DNA of 64,000 nucleotides from Euglena gracilis. Taxonomy: Eukaryota; Euglenida; Euglenophyceae; Euglenales. The stretch covers positions 20,352,714-20,416,713 of the forward strand of contig CP154957.1 of the NCBI GenBank assembly GCA_039621445.1, read 5' to 3'. Of this stretch, positions 55,401-64,000 are shown one piece after another. Each line of letters begins with the position of its first letter. The first letter of the stretch is position 1. The position numbers were made by a program, and so were the translations under genes. The notes under the pieces were generated by a model. It had not been told where the DNA came from, searched no databases, and saw only the letters and a program-made list of their open reading frames with translations.

Positions 55401-58400
55401 GGGTCCTCAAACCCATTTCGTAGGTGCTTGGGTATTCTCTGCACATCGTTGCCCAGAAGACCAAAAAAAGGTTCTGGGGAAAAATGCAGAAAATCATTAA
55501 GACCCAAGCCAGTGTCTGATTTGGGACCTGCTCAGTTGTGAAACCAGTGACACGCAGACAGTTTGGGGAGTATATACCAACACCCCCCCTATTTGGCCGC
55601 CCTCCGGGCGGCCCGGACCCCCCTTCTGGCCAATTAGGGGGGGGGGGACAATTGGGGGGGGGTTTACCCCTAACCCCCCCCCCTAATTGGCCACCTGGAC
55701 CCCGTCCTTCATAGTCGCGAACCCCCGTAAACACCCGAATAAAGTCATTTTCCCTTGAAATGAGTAACCCCCCCCCCCTAATTGGCCACCTGGGCTCTGG
55801 CCAATTAGGGGGGGGGGGGGGACAAATAGGGGGGGGGTCACGTTAACTGAACGCAATACAATAAATCAGGAATCTCGTTGGGTCTTCAGTTTCAGTTGAA
55901 TCAGAAGATTTCAGTTTTAGTTGCAGTTAATTTTTTATAAAAAAAACTGTCGCCACGGCCATGGTGATTGCAGGGGCTGCAGGCCAGGGGGGTGGAGAAA
56001 CTGCACACGGGCCGGTCAAAAACTGCACTGCAAAAAACTGCAAAAAAAACTGCAAAAAACTGCAAAAAACTGCAAAAAACTGCACTTCAACAAAAATTAG
56101 CAATAAACAAGCTAAAATGATGTGCATATGCAAAACAAGGTAAATTGCGACCACATCAGCACACCCCAATTCACCTAACTTTTTTTTGCGCAGCTTTGGA
56201 GCTTATGGCGACAAAAATGGAAGCAAACAAACAAGGAACACTGCACATGGTTTTTCATGCATTGAAATGCAAGTCATGTGTTTGGATGCTGGGCCACACC
56301 ACTTTTCCTGCGCCAAAACTTGTACCGACCATGCCCACAAAGATGACAAACAGTTTCCTTTCTAAATACGGAAAAAATGCACACATACCCATACACAAAA
56401 AACCCTTGGCCGCCTCACATGCTTGCCAACGATCACTCGCCTAGGAAAAAAGCAAAAAATCACCAAAAATGGAAAGTGAACGCACTTGTACGACACAATC
56501 CGGTGTGTTGAAAACTTGCGGAATGCAGAATGCAACCCACAAGCAACTTTCCACAGTTCCAAAGTGGTCATCTTCACAAACACTATACTTTTGGTCACAA
56601 TGAGATCCCGGAGCGACGAGCTTTCACCCACTTCGCAAACACGTCTTCAATGTCATGATGCTTTGTCTTGCGCCAGCAGCAGAGGAATTGAACTTATCCA
56701 ATGCGAAACAGGTGTTCAATTCGGAACTTTCGGTCCATTGAGCGATGTGACATGGGATGAGCATTGGAATAAAACCTTCATCTGACACATCGACGTTGGG
56801 TCTGCCTTTTCCTGTAGAGATACCCTTGGGCCGTCGGGTCCTCATCATCCTAAATTGAATGTCACCATATGAGTGGGAGAAGCACAACCCGATCCCTTGT
56901 CGTCTCCATATGGGAAGGTGGAGATCCTTCAGCAACTGCATCAGGAATGCGGTGTGGTTGAGGCCTTGCTAATTTGTTACAAGTGGCCAACGCAAATCAA
57001 TGCACCACAGAGAAGTTATGGCAGGGATTGGGCCCACCATCTGGTACTGGAAGAGGTCGTGGCAGATGTGGAAATGCAGCATTGCCAAACTGTTTTCCTT
57101 CTTCTCCGCCACTCAACAGCACACACCCCACAAACAAACGTGATCCAGTGCCTTGTAAAGCTTGGGTGGTCCAAAGGGGAAACTGCCGAATTCCTTCATC
57201 CATTGTGCCCTCAGCACCAAAACAATGTGTTTTTTGATACCGGGTGCCGCACCATTGGGCTAAATTTAAAAAGGTAAAGGGTTATGGTTATGGTGATAAA
57301 AAAGTAGCCTGTAGGGCAATGGCTTGACAATCCAAGAATTGCAAAAGAAAACGAAATCCATCTGACTAACAAAATCGTCCAGCAAAATGACCTCTTCTCC
57401 GTCATAGTCATCGAACCACACGGTTGCACGTGATCCATCACCCATGAGTGGGTGATAGACATCGTCCGGACCGAAGACGACATAGGCCATTCTGGTCTTC
57501 CCTGTCCCAGCGTCACCATACAGGACTACACCTTGGGCTTCCCAATTTTCCAAGAGAGCAATTTCAGCCCGTGCCTCTTGCACATATCCATCATATAATA
57601 AATATATTTGGATTCTTTTATTAATACACCTATGTATCTTGGATAATGGGTGAATGCTTGGAAGTGATCCTGCAACAGCTCCTCCATCTCAGCATTGTGC
57701 TTGATTACTGCGTCCCTCACCTCTTCCAAGTCTGCACCCTTGCCTTGTGGGAGCATATGAAAATGCGTCGCGGCTTCCCCGCCCACCAGCCACAAATGCA
57801 GTGTCGATTAACTTCCGTGTTGCACCTTGCAACTTCAATGTGTGTCCTGCAAAAAACTGCACGTGTGCAGTTTTTTTCAGAAAAAAGCTGCAAAAAAACT
57901 GCAAAAAAACTGCAAAAAACTGCAAAAAACCCAAAACGTGAAAACTGCAAAAAACTGCAAAAACTGCACGGTGCATATTTTCCACCCCCCTGCTGCAGGC
58001 GCTTTGAAGTCAGACAGCCAGACACTCACTTACAATCTGGACAGACCCAGGACCCACTGGGGGGGGGGGGCAAAGAGAAGAGAAGAGAAAGACCGGTGCA
58101 AGCATAATGCCACGGCAAACAACAACTATCACAGACAGCCCACATAGTCTACAAACCGTTTTGGAAATACCTGGCTGCAGAAAGTGCAGCCGTTTTGTTT
58201 TCTGGTTGACCACTTTTGAGTCATTTTTGAGCCCCTGGCGCCTTTGGCACCAGGGGGGTTGCTATAGCACTGCCCACCCCAAACCTCCCCCCCCCCCGGG
58301 TCCCATAGCACCCTCCTCCAGGGTTGTGCAAACTTCCTTGAAAAGAAGCCTAGTTGGGCAGCAAACAGCAGGGGATATGAGGACATGGGACATCAAAATA

Positions 58401-59469
58401 TGCAATGCAAAGAAATGAAAAAATAGAAAATGCAAAAAAATGCAAGATGCATATAAACTCCTTCAGGAGCTCCCCGGGGATGGATGAGCTCCCCAGGACA
58501 CTTTTCCAATGGAGAGGGCTCAGAAAAATTCACCTGCTCCAAAAATGCAACATTAAAAGAAAATGTGAAGCAAACTTGTGAAGTGTTGGTTCACTCAGTT
58601 GCTTCCACTTATTTTTCATTGTGCAGCCACTGATTATGTGAAATTGGTCGAAAATCGTGAAATATGCAGCCTCGAGTTGCCTGCCAGTGAAGCAATTTGC
58701 CTGCAAATGCCCAAACAAAATCGGAAAATTAGGAAAATTTGAGAATTTTAACGAATTTCTCATTACACAAAAAAAACTATGCAAAAATAATACAAAAAAG
58801 TGCACGTTTTCAAAATTTTCAATTCTGCAAAAAAAAATTGTATCTCCCCTGCAGCAAGCATGTCGTGCCTTTCTTGCCCAAGCTGGGCCACCATGCGGGG
58901 GACATTGTGATAAAAATGCCCTGGGCTGCTTTTTCTTTACTCATTTATCAAAACACTCCCTGTCCAGGCTGTTACCATTTCCACCAGTGCGCCCCCCCCC
59001 CCACCAGCACAATCCTTGGCTGCACCTCAGGTTAATCTGCGAAGCCCGTGCCTGCACCAGCATTTGCAGGAGAGGGCTTATTGGGGAGAACACCTGCACT
59101 TGGGAGGTGGTAATCCTTTTGATGGCTTCTTGGTGGTTGCCACTCCAAACAGGCTCAAGCGGAGCTCAGCTTTGGTATCCATTAATCCCAATTTTTCCAA
59201 ATACGCTTTGTTCGCTTCGATGGTCGCCATGCGCTCACGCTCAAGGTCTGTGACATCATCTCCAAGATCATCTGAGTCAACAAGTAGGTTACTGAAAAAA
59301 TATGGACATGAGTCGATGGGACAAGTGAATCATGCTGAAACCTCTTCACAGGGCTGGCTTCTAAATCAGGACATTTGCCACTCGCATCAACCTTAGGTCG
59401 CTTTGCGTTAAGCTCTTCTTGCAGCCTTGCTGTGTCTCTCTTTGCAGCTCGAGCAGCACGTGAATCCAT
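45274..59469 (-). CDS. WD-repeat protein, WDR76/CMR1/DDB2 family
   Basis: This family forms a seven-bladed propeller and acts in the nucleus in DNA-damage and chromatin responses. Eight minus-strand exon blocks were found. The N-terminus has [20 protein letters not shown] and a basic RRSARL motif typical of WDR76/CMR1. Propeller blocks include [85 protein letters not shown] and [24 protein letters not shown] before the stop. ATG at 59469 starts [20 protein letters not shown]; no upstream in-frame ATG extends it convincingly. Introns are long (up to ~4.1 kb) and carry a Rep remnant and a segmental duplication. Some blades are missing from the exons found, notably between blocks 4 and 5 and before the last exon. 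WDR76/CMR1 fits better than DDB2 because of the N-terminal motifs. Confidence 0.9.
45400..48215. other. WD-repeat gene intron 7
   Basis: Apart from the microsatellite and G-runs (45618-45658, 46782-46804, 46955-46970) nothing is recognised. At least one blade exon expected by family comparison was not found here. Confidence 0.4.
46235..46465. repeat. (ACATAT)n microsatellite
   Basis: TATACA/CATATG hexamer repeats over about 230 bases inside an intron of the WD-repeat gene. Confidence 0.95.
48221..48365 (-). CDS. WD-repeat gene exon 7
   Basis: GCTGGCACAG is followed by [20 protein letters not shown], then [20 protein letters not shown] and QNNTLCIF. It carries the WDLR motif shared by DDB2 and WDR76. 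The 3' border is approximate. Confidence 0.92.
48830..49021 (-). CDS. WD-repeat gene exon 6
   Basis: TTTCTCAG is followed by [20 protein letters not shown], then [20 protein letters not shown] and [11 protein letters not shown]. It encodes two propeller blades. The donor AAG then GTGCGC pairs with the next acceptor; AGGTG is present at both borders. Confidence 0.92.
49355..49860. repeat. GC-rich intron repeat with CTGCTGGCTGGA boxes
   Basis: CTGCTGGCTGGA(TTTGAG) boxes recur at about 49405, 49425, 49790 and 49810 among poly-G tracts and CGGCCGGCTGG palindromes (49670-49730). Similar boxes recur at about 38620-38650 and 45580-45610. Confidence 0.7.
49870..50950. other. WD-repeat gene intron
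   Basis: Unique-looking sequence; a 24-base unit CTCTGCTCTTCGCCTCGGAA is directly repeated at 50612 and 50641. No exon is supported. Confidence 0.45.
50958..51104 (-). CDS. WD-repeat gene exon 5
   Basis: The acceptor GGGGCCTTGCAG leads into [20 protein letters not shown], then [16 protein letters not shown]. The SYDxTxRxxDxEK wording is diagnostic for WDR76/CMR1. The donor is GAG then GTACAA. Confidence 0.92.
51110..52095. other. WD-repeat gene intron, unassigned
   Basis: No supported exon. A blade carrying the first WD dipeptide after GDKEG is expected between 51.1 and 54.1 kb but was not identified. Confidence 0.4.
52098..54055. repeat. segmental duplication: direct copy plus inverted copy
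   Basis: Block 52172-52984 is repeated directly at 53266-54055 with very few differences (one ~27-base deletion after GAATGCTCGTAGG and variable C/G-runs). Between them, 52987-53262 is an inverted copy of 52098-52375. The copies are close to identical, so the event is recent. It lies in the intron between exons 4 and 5. Confidence 0.92.
54128..54404 (-). CDS. WD-repeat gene exon 4 (first propeller blade)
   Basis: After CACCCAG the frame reads [20 protein letters not shown], then [31 protein letters not shown] and VAGDKEG. In the family this region reads PERIYSxAFHPSxxKxLxxAGDKxG and precedes the first WD dipeptide. The donor GGAAG then GTCTGTAAG is canonical. Confidence 0.92.
54896..54977 (-). 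CDS. WD-repeat gene exon 3 (basic RRSARL motif)
   Basis: The acceptor GTTTTCTCAG leads into [20 protein letters not shown], then GFFVDSE. The reading frame remains open for 50 more codons with protein-like wording, so the donor may be further on (for example GTAGGC near 54880). Confidence 0.75.
55560..55850. repeat. GGCCAATTAGGGGG palindromic G/C runs
   Basis: CCCCTAATTGGCC and GGCCAATTAGGGG alternate three to four times, forming potential stems. Confidence 0.75.
55995..56095. repeat. (CTGCAAAAAA)n array, left of Rep remnant
   Basis: About seven ACTGCAAAAA units in direct orientation. A second array lies at 57848-57970 on the other side of the Rep remnant. Confidence 0.9.
56590..56690 (-). 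pseudogene. possible C-terminal tail of the Rep remnant
   Basis: A minus-strand frame reads [20 protein letters not shown] before a stop, basic and helix-like, some 600 bases downstream of the helicase part. The link to Rep rests only on strand and position. Confidence 0.2.
57266..57840 (-). pseudogene. CRESS-DNA virus-type Rep remnant (superfamily 3 helicase part), frameshifted
   Basis: Rep proteins of CRESS-DNA viruses start rolling-circle replication; the C-terminal half is a superfamily 3 helicase. Reading leftwards, 57795-57600 encodes [18 protein letters not shown] and an FxxYPRYI-like stretch, typical of the Rep inter-domain region. In a second frame, 57583-57350 encodes the Walker [14 protein letters not shown], an aromatic WFDDYDGEE and the Walker B EVILLDDF. 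The two frames are offset by one near 57575-57600, so the gene is broken. The rolling-circle endonuclease motifs are absent: an in-frame stop and the CTGCAAAAAA array occur just upstream. After LLDDF the usual 'KGG...' and 'ITSN' motifs are not seen. It lies in the intron between exons 2 and 3 of the WD-repeat gene, same strand. A Rep-bearing plasmid or transposon origin is also possible. Confidence 0.8.
57848..57970. repeat. (CTGCAAAAAA)n array, right of Rep remnant
   Basis: About eight units, plus a CTGCACGTGTGCAG palindrome. Recognisable Rep sequence ends where this array begins. Confidence 0.9.
58000..59090. other. WD-repeat gene intron, unassigned
   Basis: Contains a GGCGCCTTTGGCACC hairpin (about 58237) and A-rich stretches. 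No missing Rep N-terminal motif was recognised here. Confidence 0.4.
59100..59293 (-). CDS. WD-repeat gene exon 2
   Basis: After TTTTTTCAG the frame reads [20 protein letters not shown], then [20 protein letters not shown] and [13 protein letters not shown]. The ER...NI/IEAN..YLE.LGL wording is the conserved N-terminal motif of WDR76/CMR1. The donor is probably between 59096 and 59102. Confidence 0.88.
59380..59469 (-). CDS. WD-repeat gene exon 1 (start)
   Basis: It reads [20 protein letters not shown], then [10 protein letters not shown]: charged, probably coiled or disordered, with a basic patch that could serve in nuclear import. The trinucleotide AGT occurs at both intron borders; the join cannot be GT-AG on both sides. 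Confidence 0.8.
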
Positions 59470-59474
59470 GTCTG

Positions 59475-60000
59475 ACAAAGACGTCAACAAAACAATGAAC
59501 ACAAAATTTTCAAGTGTTGCCAGAACTCTGGACATTTTTTGAGAGGGAAGCCCCCCACGACCATGGGCTGGGGCACTGGCCACAACAGCCCCCCCCCCCC
59601 CGTGAAGATTAATGACTGCGTCCGGGGGAAAACTTGGTGCTCAACCTACAAAAAAAAGCGGTTTCAAGCAACAGCTTTTTCCCCAAACAGTATAAAAACT
59701 CAAAAATTATTTGGCTAAAACAGGCTGCCAGCATCCAACTGCCAGTGGCCTTGACGGGGCGATGGCAGGTACCATGCCCCCCCCCCCTCCCCGATAGTGT
59801 CCCATACCCGGCAGGGCGGGTATGGGACACTATCGGGGGGAGACACTATTGGGGGGGGGAATAAAATTCCTTTAGGACCGGCCGGCCGGGCTATGGCAGG
59901 GGTATGGGACACCATCGGGGGGGGGGGGCCACTACGGGGGGGGGGGGGGGGCATGGTACTTCATGTCTGCAGCGATTTCATTTGACTGGCACCATTTTGG
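59475..60000. repeat. upstream region of WD-repeat gene with TATGGGACACTATCGGGG palindromes
   Basis: ATAGTGTCCCATACCCG and CGGGTATGGGACACTAT form an inverted repeat at 59796-59835; further copies of TATGGGACAC(C/T)ATCGGGG follow at about 59910. The promoter of the WD-repeat gene should lie here, but no element was identified. Confidence 0.65.
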
Positions 60001-60028
60001 AGATACTTGAGATTTTCTCTATAAAATT

Positions 60029-60123
60029 GTGGGCTATAACCCGTATTCCGGGCGTATAACGGGTCAAGGGCGCCTGCGGCGCCCTTGACCCGTAAAACGC
60101 CTGAATACGGGTTTTAGCCCACA
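60029..60123. repeat. long hairpin, ~45-base arms
   Basis: TGGGCTATAACCCGTATTCC and ACGGGTCAAGGGCGCC pair with GGCGCCCTTGACCCGT and GAATACGGGTTTTAGCCCA, with a short central loop. Confidence 0.9.
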
Positions 60124-60417
60124 ATTTTTCAATAACCATGAATAGAAAGGCCCGGCGCCTGCCCTGTTTTTTGTTGGTGTGCTTCACGCCATGTTTTTGG
60201 GCATTTTTGTCATTTTTTACCCAAAAATCCTATTCACAAAAAATATATCCTGTTTTTCGTGAATAGATATTCACAAAAAACAGGGCATATTTTCGCGAAT
60301 TGAAACCTTGTCTGGGGGCTCCGGTTGCATGCCCGAACTGGCGTCTGGGACGCCGGTTCGGGCGGGAAATTTCTGCACCGAACCGACGTCCCAGACGCCG
60401 GTTCGGAGTGCCAAACG

Positions 60418-61437
60418 GTAGACTGGGGGGGGGGGGGGTAGTGGGCCGAATAGTGGGCCGAATACCCAATTGGTCCGCCGACTAGTCGGCCGACTAATTG
60501 GTCGGCCGACTAGTCGGCGGACCAATTGGGTAGTCGGCCGACTAGTCGGCCGACTACCCACTCTAATGTACTAGCGGGTCAAAACTACCGACTTTTAAGC
60601 CCCCCCCCCGGGAAAAAAAATTGTCTAAATCACCTCAACACCAGTCAAAACCCACCCAGATGGCTCCAGAACCCCCCAATCGGGGGTGAATATGCAAAAA
60701 AAAATTGGGGGGAAATGTCCATTTTGGGCCACTTTTGACAAAAGTACACCTCTCCCCATTGAATTTTCAATATAAGTCAAAATTTGCACAAAAAAAGGTC
60801 TTATCCCTCCAAGTCTATTGCCAACATAGAAGGGATTTTGTTATTTGAGGGGGGGGGGGCGGAGCCCCCCCCGCCTATGCCAAAGTGAGCCACAAAAACG
60901 ACTTAGCCCCCGAGTATGTTGCCAACACAGAAGGGATTTTGTTATTTGAGGATTGGGGTGGAGGGGGGAGTTTTCTGCCTCTCGTGATGCAGAATGCTGG
61001 CATTTCTAAAGGATTTTCATGTAATCCCTGTTTCATCGTTGGTTTTTTACCCCTCCGGACCCCCATCAAGGGCCCACCGACCCCCCACTGACCAAAGATT
61101 TCCATCTGGGGGTGTTTATTTAGGTGTAAGACACTTATTTGGACCCATCAGGACCATTTCCGGGTGATTTGGGCCCGCCACAGACCATTTTTATGACCGC
61201 CGACTAGCCACCAACTAGTTTGCATTGGATTTTCTTCATGGGGGGGGGGCTTAAAAGTCGGCGGTTTGGACCCGTTAGTACATTAGAGTGGGTAGTTGGC
61301 CGACTAGTTGGCCGACTACCCACTACCCCCCCCCCCTGTCTCGCTGACTAGCTACCGACTAGGCCTAGTCGGCGGACCAATTGGGTAGTCGGCCGACCAG
61401 TCGGCCGACTACCCACTACCCCCCCCCCAGTCTACCG
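60418..61437. mobile_element. ~1-kb element with ~190-bp inverted-repeat arms built of AGTCGGCCGACT palindromes
   Basis: The left arm (60418-60610) starts TAGACTGGGGGGG and ends CTCTAATGTACTAGCGGGTC then GACTTTTAAGCCCCCCCC. The right arm (61247-61437) is its diverged reverse complement, ending CCCCCCCCCAGTCTA. Each arm contains repeated AGTCGGCCGACT palindromes, so it can fold extensively. The 640-base centre has no ORF of note and a repeated CAGAAGGGATTTTGTTATTT box (60828 and 60929). The ends could be TA-flanked, or the flanking bases could belong to the arms. It resembles a foldback or MITE-type element; no encoded transposase. Confidence 0.75.
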
Positions 61438-61529
61438 CCTTGCGCCCCGGTTCGGGCGTGAAACCAGCGTCTGGGGGACACAAAATAAAAAGTGCCAAAA
61501 ATGTCCAAAAGGGTTTGTAGACAGGTGGC

Positions 61530-62010
61530 AATCATATTTGAGCAGTTTTTGTCTTGGGCCAAAAATTGGGGGTTTTTGAGGAACAATTTCCTTTTGGCCA
61601 ATTTTGGAGAATATCTGAAATAGAATACCACGCAGCATGGAAGAAATCTAAGGCCATCTGCTGAAAGCCCTTGAGAAGAGCTTTCAATCGATGGGCAACA
61701 TGGCACATGCAATTCCATGGACATCTACGTTCATGTCTTGGTTCTGTACTTTGCCATCTTGTGTGCCTTCCCGCGTCGCAACGGGAACATCAACCCGTGG
61801 TTTTTGGGGATACATTTGGGGTCGTCCAATGAAACTCATGAGGAGCTGTTGCAACTTTGTTCCGTCTTGGGAAGTTGTCACTAACAAACGTGCAAAAGTA
61901 GGTGGGGTTGCCATTAAGAAGTGCTCTGCCCTTGCTACGTCTTGGTTGAAATCCATGTCTGTTGGTTGCGAGGGTTGGCCTGGTTTGGGCTCCACATCCT
62001 CGCACGACAA
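61530..62010 (-). pseudogene. hAT-like transposase fragment, frameshifted
   Basis: The minus strand reads MDFNQDVARAEHFLMATPPT, then further coding-like sequence to VHGIAC. One base shifted, it continues CHVAHRLKALLKGFQQMALD, then FFHAAWYSISDILQ. A Cys-x-x-His-Arg-Leu type motif in a 'VHGIxCxAHRL' setting followed by a helix is typical of hAT-family transposases. No terminal repeats or 8-bp duplication were found around it. The call rests on one motif, so it is tentative. Confidence 0.4.
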
Positions 62011-62049
62011 AATTTCTCCGCCGTGCCCCTGTCTATGGCAGGCCTCCTT

Positions 62050-62840
62050 CCTTTTAGGGGGAAATTGCCATGACTTTTCCTGAATTTGGGCCTTTTCCTG
62101 TGGCTTCAGGAGGGCTGGTGTGGCGTTTTTCTTGAGCGGGAGCGCAGGCCGCGAGAAATGGATTCCTCTTGGTCAGCAGGTTGGTGAAAACTGGATCCGA
62201 CACATTTTGACAGGTGCGGGCTACGGGTTTGTGGAAGGTTTTTGCGGCTTTATTTGACAGGGTTGAGCAAAATTCTGGGACATTGTGGTGGTGTGGATTC
62301 CAATGACTTGGAAGAAATTGGGATGACCGGCTGTTTTGGGAAAGTTCGCTAGGCTGGGTCGGGAAAGCTGGGGCAAAATGGGGTCAGCACCTTTGGGGGT
62401 GTGCCTGTGTCCGAGTGGGTGGAGTAAAATGTGACCAGCTGTTTTGTGAACACGCAGAGGGCTGGAGCAGAATGACACCAGGAGTGGTGGGAAAGTGTGG
62501 GGGGCTGGGTCCAGATGGATGCAGAAAAATTTGACCAGCAGTTTTGAGAAAGTGTGGGGGTCTTGGCGTGTGTGGCTGCATCAAAATGGGACCAGTAGCT
62601 TTGGGAGTGTTTGGGGGGCTAGGTCATGGCCGGAGCAAAATGGGACCAGCAAAATCGCTTAAAAAAAATTATTAATACAGCTAGCGGACACCCGAGTTGG
62701 GAATTTCGGACAAAATGAAGATCCCTTTTGGACAAGTTTTGTTGTCCCTCACGAGCACCTCCCCAAGAACCCCCGTGGCCACTATGATTGGTCCCCAATG
62801 GACAAGAGGTTTAGGCCCCCATGGACATTTTCGTTGAGCC
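62050..62840. other. unassigned G/T-rich sequence with a loose ~60-base periodicity
   Basis: From 62330 to 62650 phrases like ATGGGACCAG(C)A and TTTGGGA(A)AGTGTGGGGG recur roughly every 60 bases (AAAATG(G/T)GACCAGC), suggesting an old tandem repeat. No gene is recognised. Confidence 0.45.
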
Positions 62841-62850
62841 CGCGTGGACA

Positions 62851-63138
62851 CTATGTGCGGGACTCATGATTTTTCCCCCCCTTTCCGTTCTTACAGTTTT
62901 TGTTTACCTCATGCCTGTGGGTTGTTCTGACAATGTCACTGCTTGACCCCTTTCCCACCCCACCCATTACAGACTGTTTTCTTGTTTGACAAGTGACCCA
63001 AATTTTTCCTTGCTTGTCACCTTTTAATTTTTGCCCACATGTTGCCGACTGCTGAACAAAAGAACTCCAACCCCAAGCGGTGAAATGCCATCGATCTCGG
63101 CCACCATCGTCGAAGGCGAAATAAACAATTACCTCCAT
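62851..63138 (-). CDS. 95-codon ORF, unknown
   Basis: ATG at 63138 opens MEVIVYFAFDDGGRDRWHFT, then SFVQQSATCGQKLKGDKQGK and ends with a basic, lysine-rich tail. The frame is also open upstream of the ATG for about 20 codons. The aromatic/basic wording resembles DNA-binding N-termini of transposases, but no motif is diagnostic. It may belong with the hAT-like fragment downstream on the same strand. Confidence 0.3.
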   Translation of the reverse strand: MEVIVYFAFDDGGRDRWHFTAWGWSSFVQQSATCGQKLKGDKQGKIWVTCQTRKQSVMGGVGKGSSSDIVRTTHRHEVNKNCKNGKGGKNHESRT

Positions 63139-63259
63139 CCAAAACTGCTCTTCATGTGCCCCATTTGATATTTTTTGTCCATCCTTTTTTTTTCAATGGT
63201 TTCTCTATCAACGAAGTGGGGACCGGAGGTTGTTCTAAGGCTGGTCAATTTAATTAACA

Positions 63260-63400
63260 ATCAAGGGGGCCGAGCCGTCCGGACCTCTTCAGCCGGACCA
63301 ATGCTGGACGCCGAGCCGTCCGTCCGGACGAAGCATTTTTTCGCCAGCCGTCCGTCAAGCCGGACCAATGTCTGTCTTGCCAGCCGGATGGACCAAAAAA
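63260..63400. repeat. AGCCGTCCGGAC short tandem repeats
   Basis: GCCG(A)GCCGTCC(G)GAC and AGCCGGACCAATG boxes recur four to five times. Confidence 0.6.
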
Positions 63401-63619
63401 AATTTCCCTTCCTTCCGAAAAGCAGTCACGGCTTCCCTCTACTCGTCGCGTCAAATCAAGAAATCGTCTCTGCCCTTCAGTTTTTCCTTGTGTGCACGCT
63501 CCAGCATTGCCGTGAGTGCGCCTGCAGTGAGTCCAATGCTGTCCTGACCACGGGCAATTCAACATATTTCACGGCAGCACCAAAAGACTGCGCCGGAAGA
63601 ACGGGAAGGGGGGGGATAA

Positions 63620-64000
63620 GTCGACCAGGGTGTGACGTAGAGCTGAGCTCTTTGGGAGACCACCCCGGCCCGGCCCGGGAAAAACGCTCATTTTCGGCTC
63701 AAAAACAGTTTTTCTGGGTCAGGGAGGCCAAAAAACACGGTTTTGGGGCCAAAATTTTTTTCAATTTTTGTGGACTTTTTTGACCGGTTTTGACCTAAAG
63801 TCATGGGTTGGTGGCCCAAAACGGGGCGCTGGCGGGTCGAAAAACGCTCATTTTCGGCTCAAACACAGGCTTTCCGGGTCCGGGAGGTCGTTTTGGGGCA
63901 AAAAAAATTTCGATTTTTTCGACTTTTTTGACCCGGTTTTGACCCAAAGTCAATGGGTTGGCGGCCAAAAACGGGGCGCTGGCGGGTCGAAAAACGCTCA
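63620..64000. repeat. reverse-oriented copy of the tandem-array repeat, cut by window edge
   Basis: GACCAGGGTGTGACGTAGAGC, then GAAAAACGCTCATTTTCGGC and GACTTTGGGTCAAAACCGG-type boxes in reverse complement relative to the 16-21.8 kb array. It runs off the right end. Confidence 0.9.

Overview
The window is nuclear DNA from a eukaryote, most likely a protist or alga with a bloated, repeat-filled genome. Protein-coding sequence occurs as short GC-rich exons scattered in long introns. Most of the 64 kb is homopolymer runs (especially G/C), microsatellites, palindromes and dispersed repeats. All three genes recognised lie on the minus strand. That co-orientation, the long introns and the short direct repeats at splice borders would fit a dinoflagellate-like genome, but this is inference and no lineage marker was seen.

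Layout, in window order. (1) 1-6.3 kb: dispersed repeats, a GC-rich CCGG-type block and a block of nested palindromes. (2) 6.3-35.5 kb: one ABCC (MRP-type) transporter gene read leftwards. It starts at 35525; first transmembrane domain exons run from about 32.9 to 25.7 kb, nucleotide-binding domain 1 (NBD1) from 23.3 to 8.5 kb, and the linker lies near 6.4 kb. The second half of the transporter must lie beyond the left edge. Its introns carry a ~5.5 kb tandem array (16.2-21.8 kb), a cluster of palindromic mini-elements with microsatellites (9.7-13.4 kb) and a 1.67 kb transposon-like element with 20-bp terminal inverted repeats and a 5-bp target duplication (33653-35326). (3) 36.4-41.2 kb: several well-bounded exons of an unrecognised gene ending at a stop at 36411. 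(4) 45.27-59.47 kb: a WD-repeat gene of the WDR76/CMR1/DDB2 family, from ATG at 59469 to stop at 45274. Its introns hold a recent direct-plus-inverted duplication (52.1-54.06 kb) and a decayed CRESS-DNA-type Rep helicase remnant (57.27-57.8 kb). (5) 59.5-64 kb: hairpins, a ~1 kb element with ~190-bp inverted-repeat arms (60.4-61.4 kb), a frameshifted hAT-like transposase fragment (61.5-62.0 kb), an unknown 95-codon ORF and another copy of the dispersed repeat.

The genes show no functional linkage: a membrane exporter, a nuclear chromatin/DNA-damage WD protein and an unknown. The most unusual points are four consecutive NBD1 introns that fit poorly to GT-AG and fall at or next to ABC motifs, the viral Rep fossil inside an intron, and two unassigned inverted-repeat elements. 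Exon borders are read by eye from family similarity and splice signals; those marked approximate may be off by several codons.
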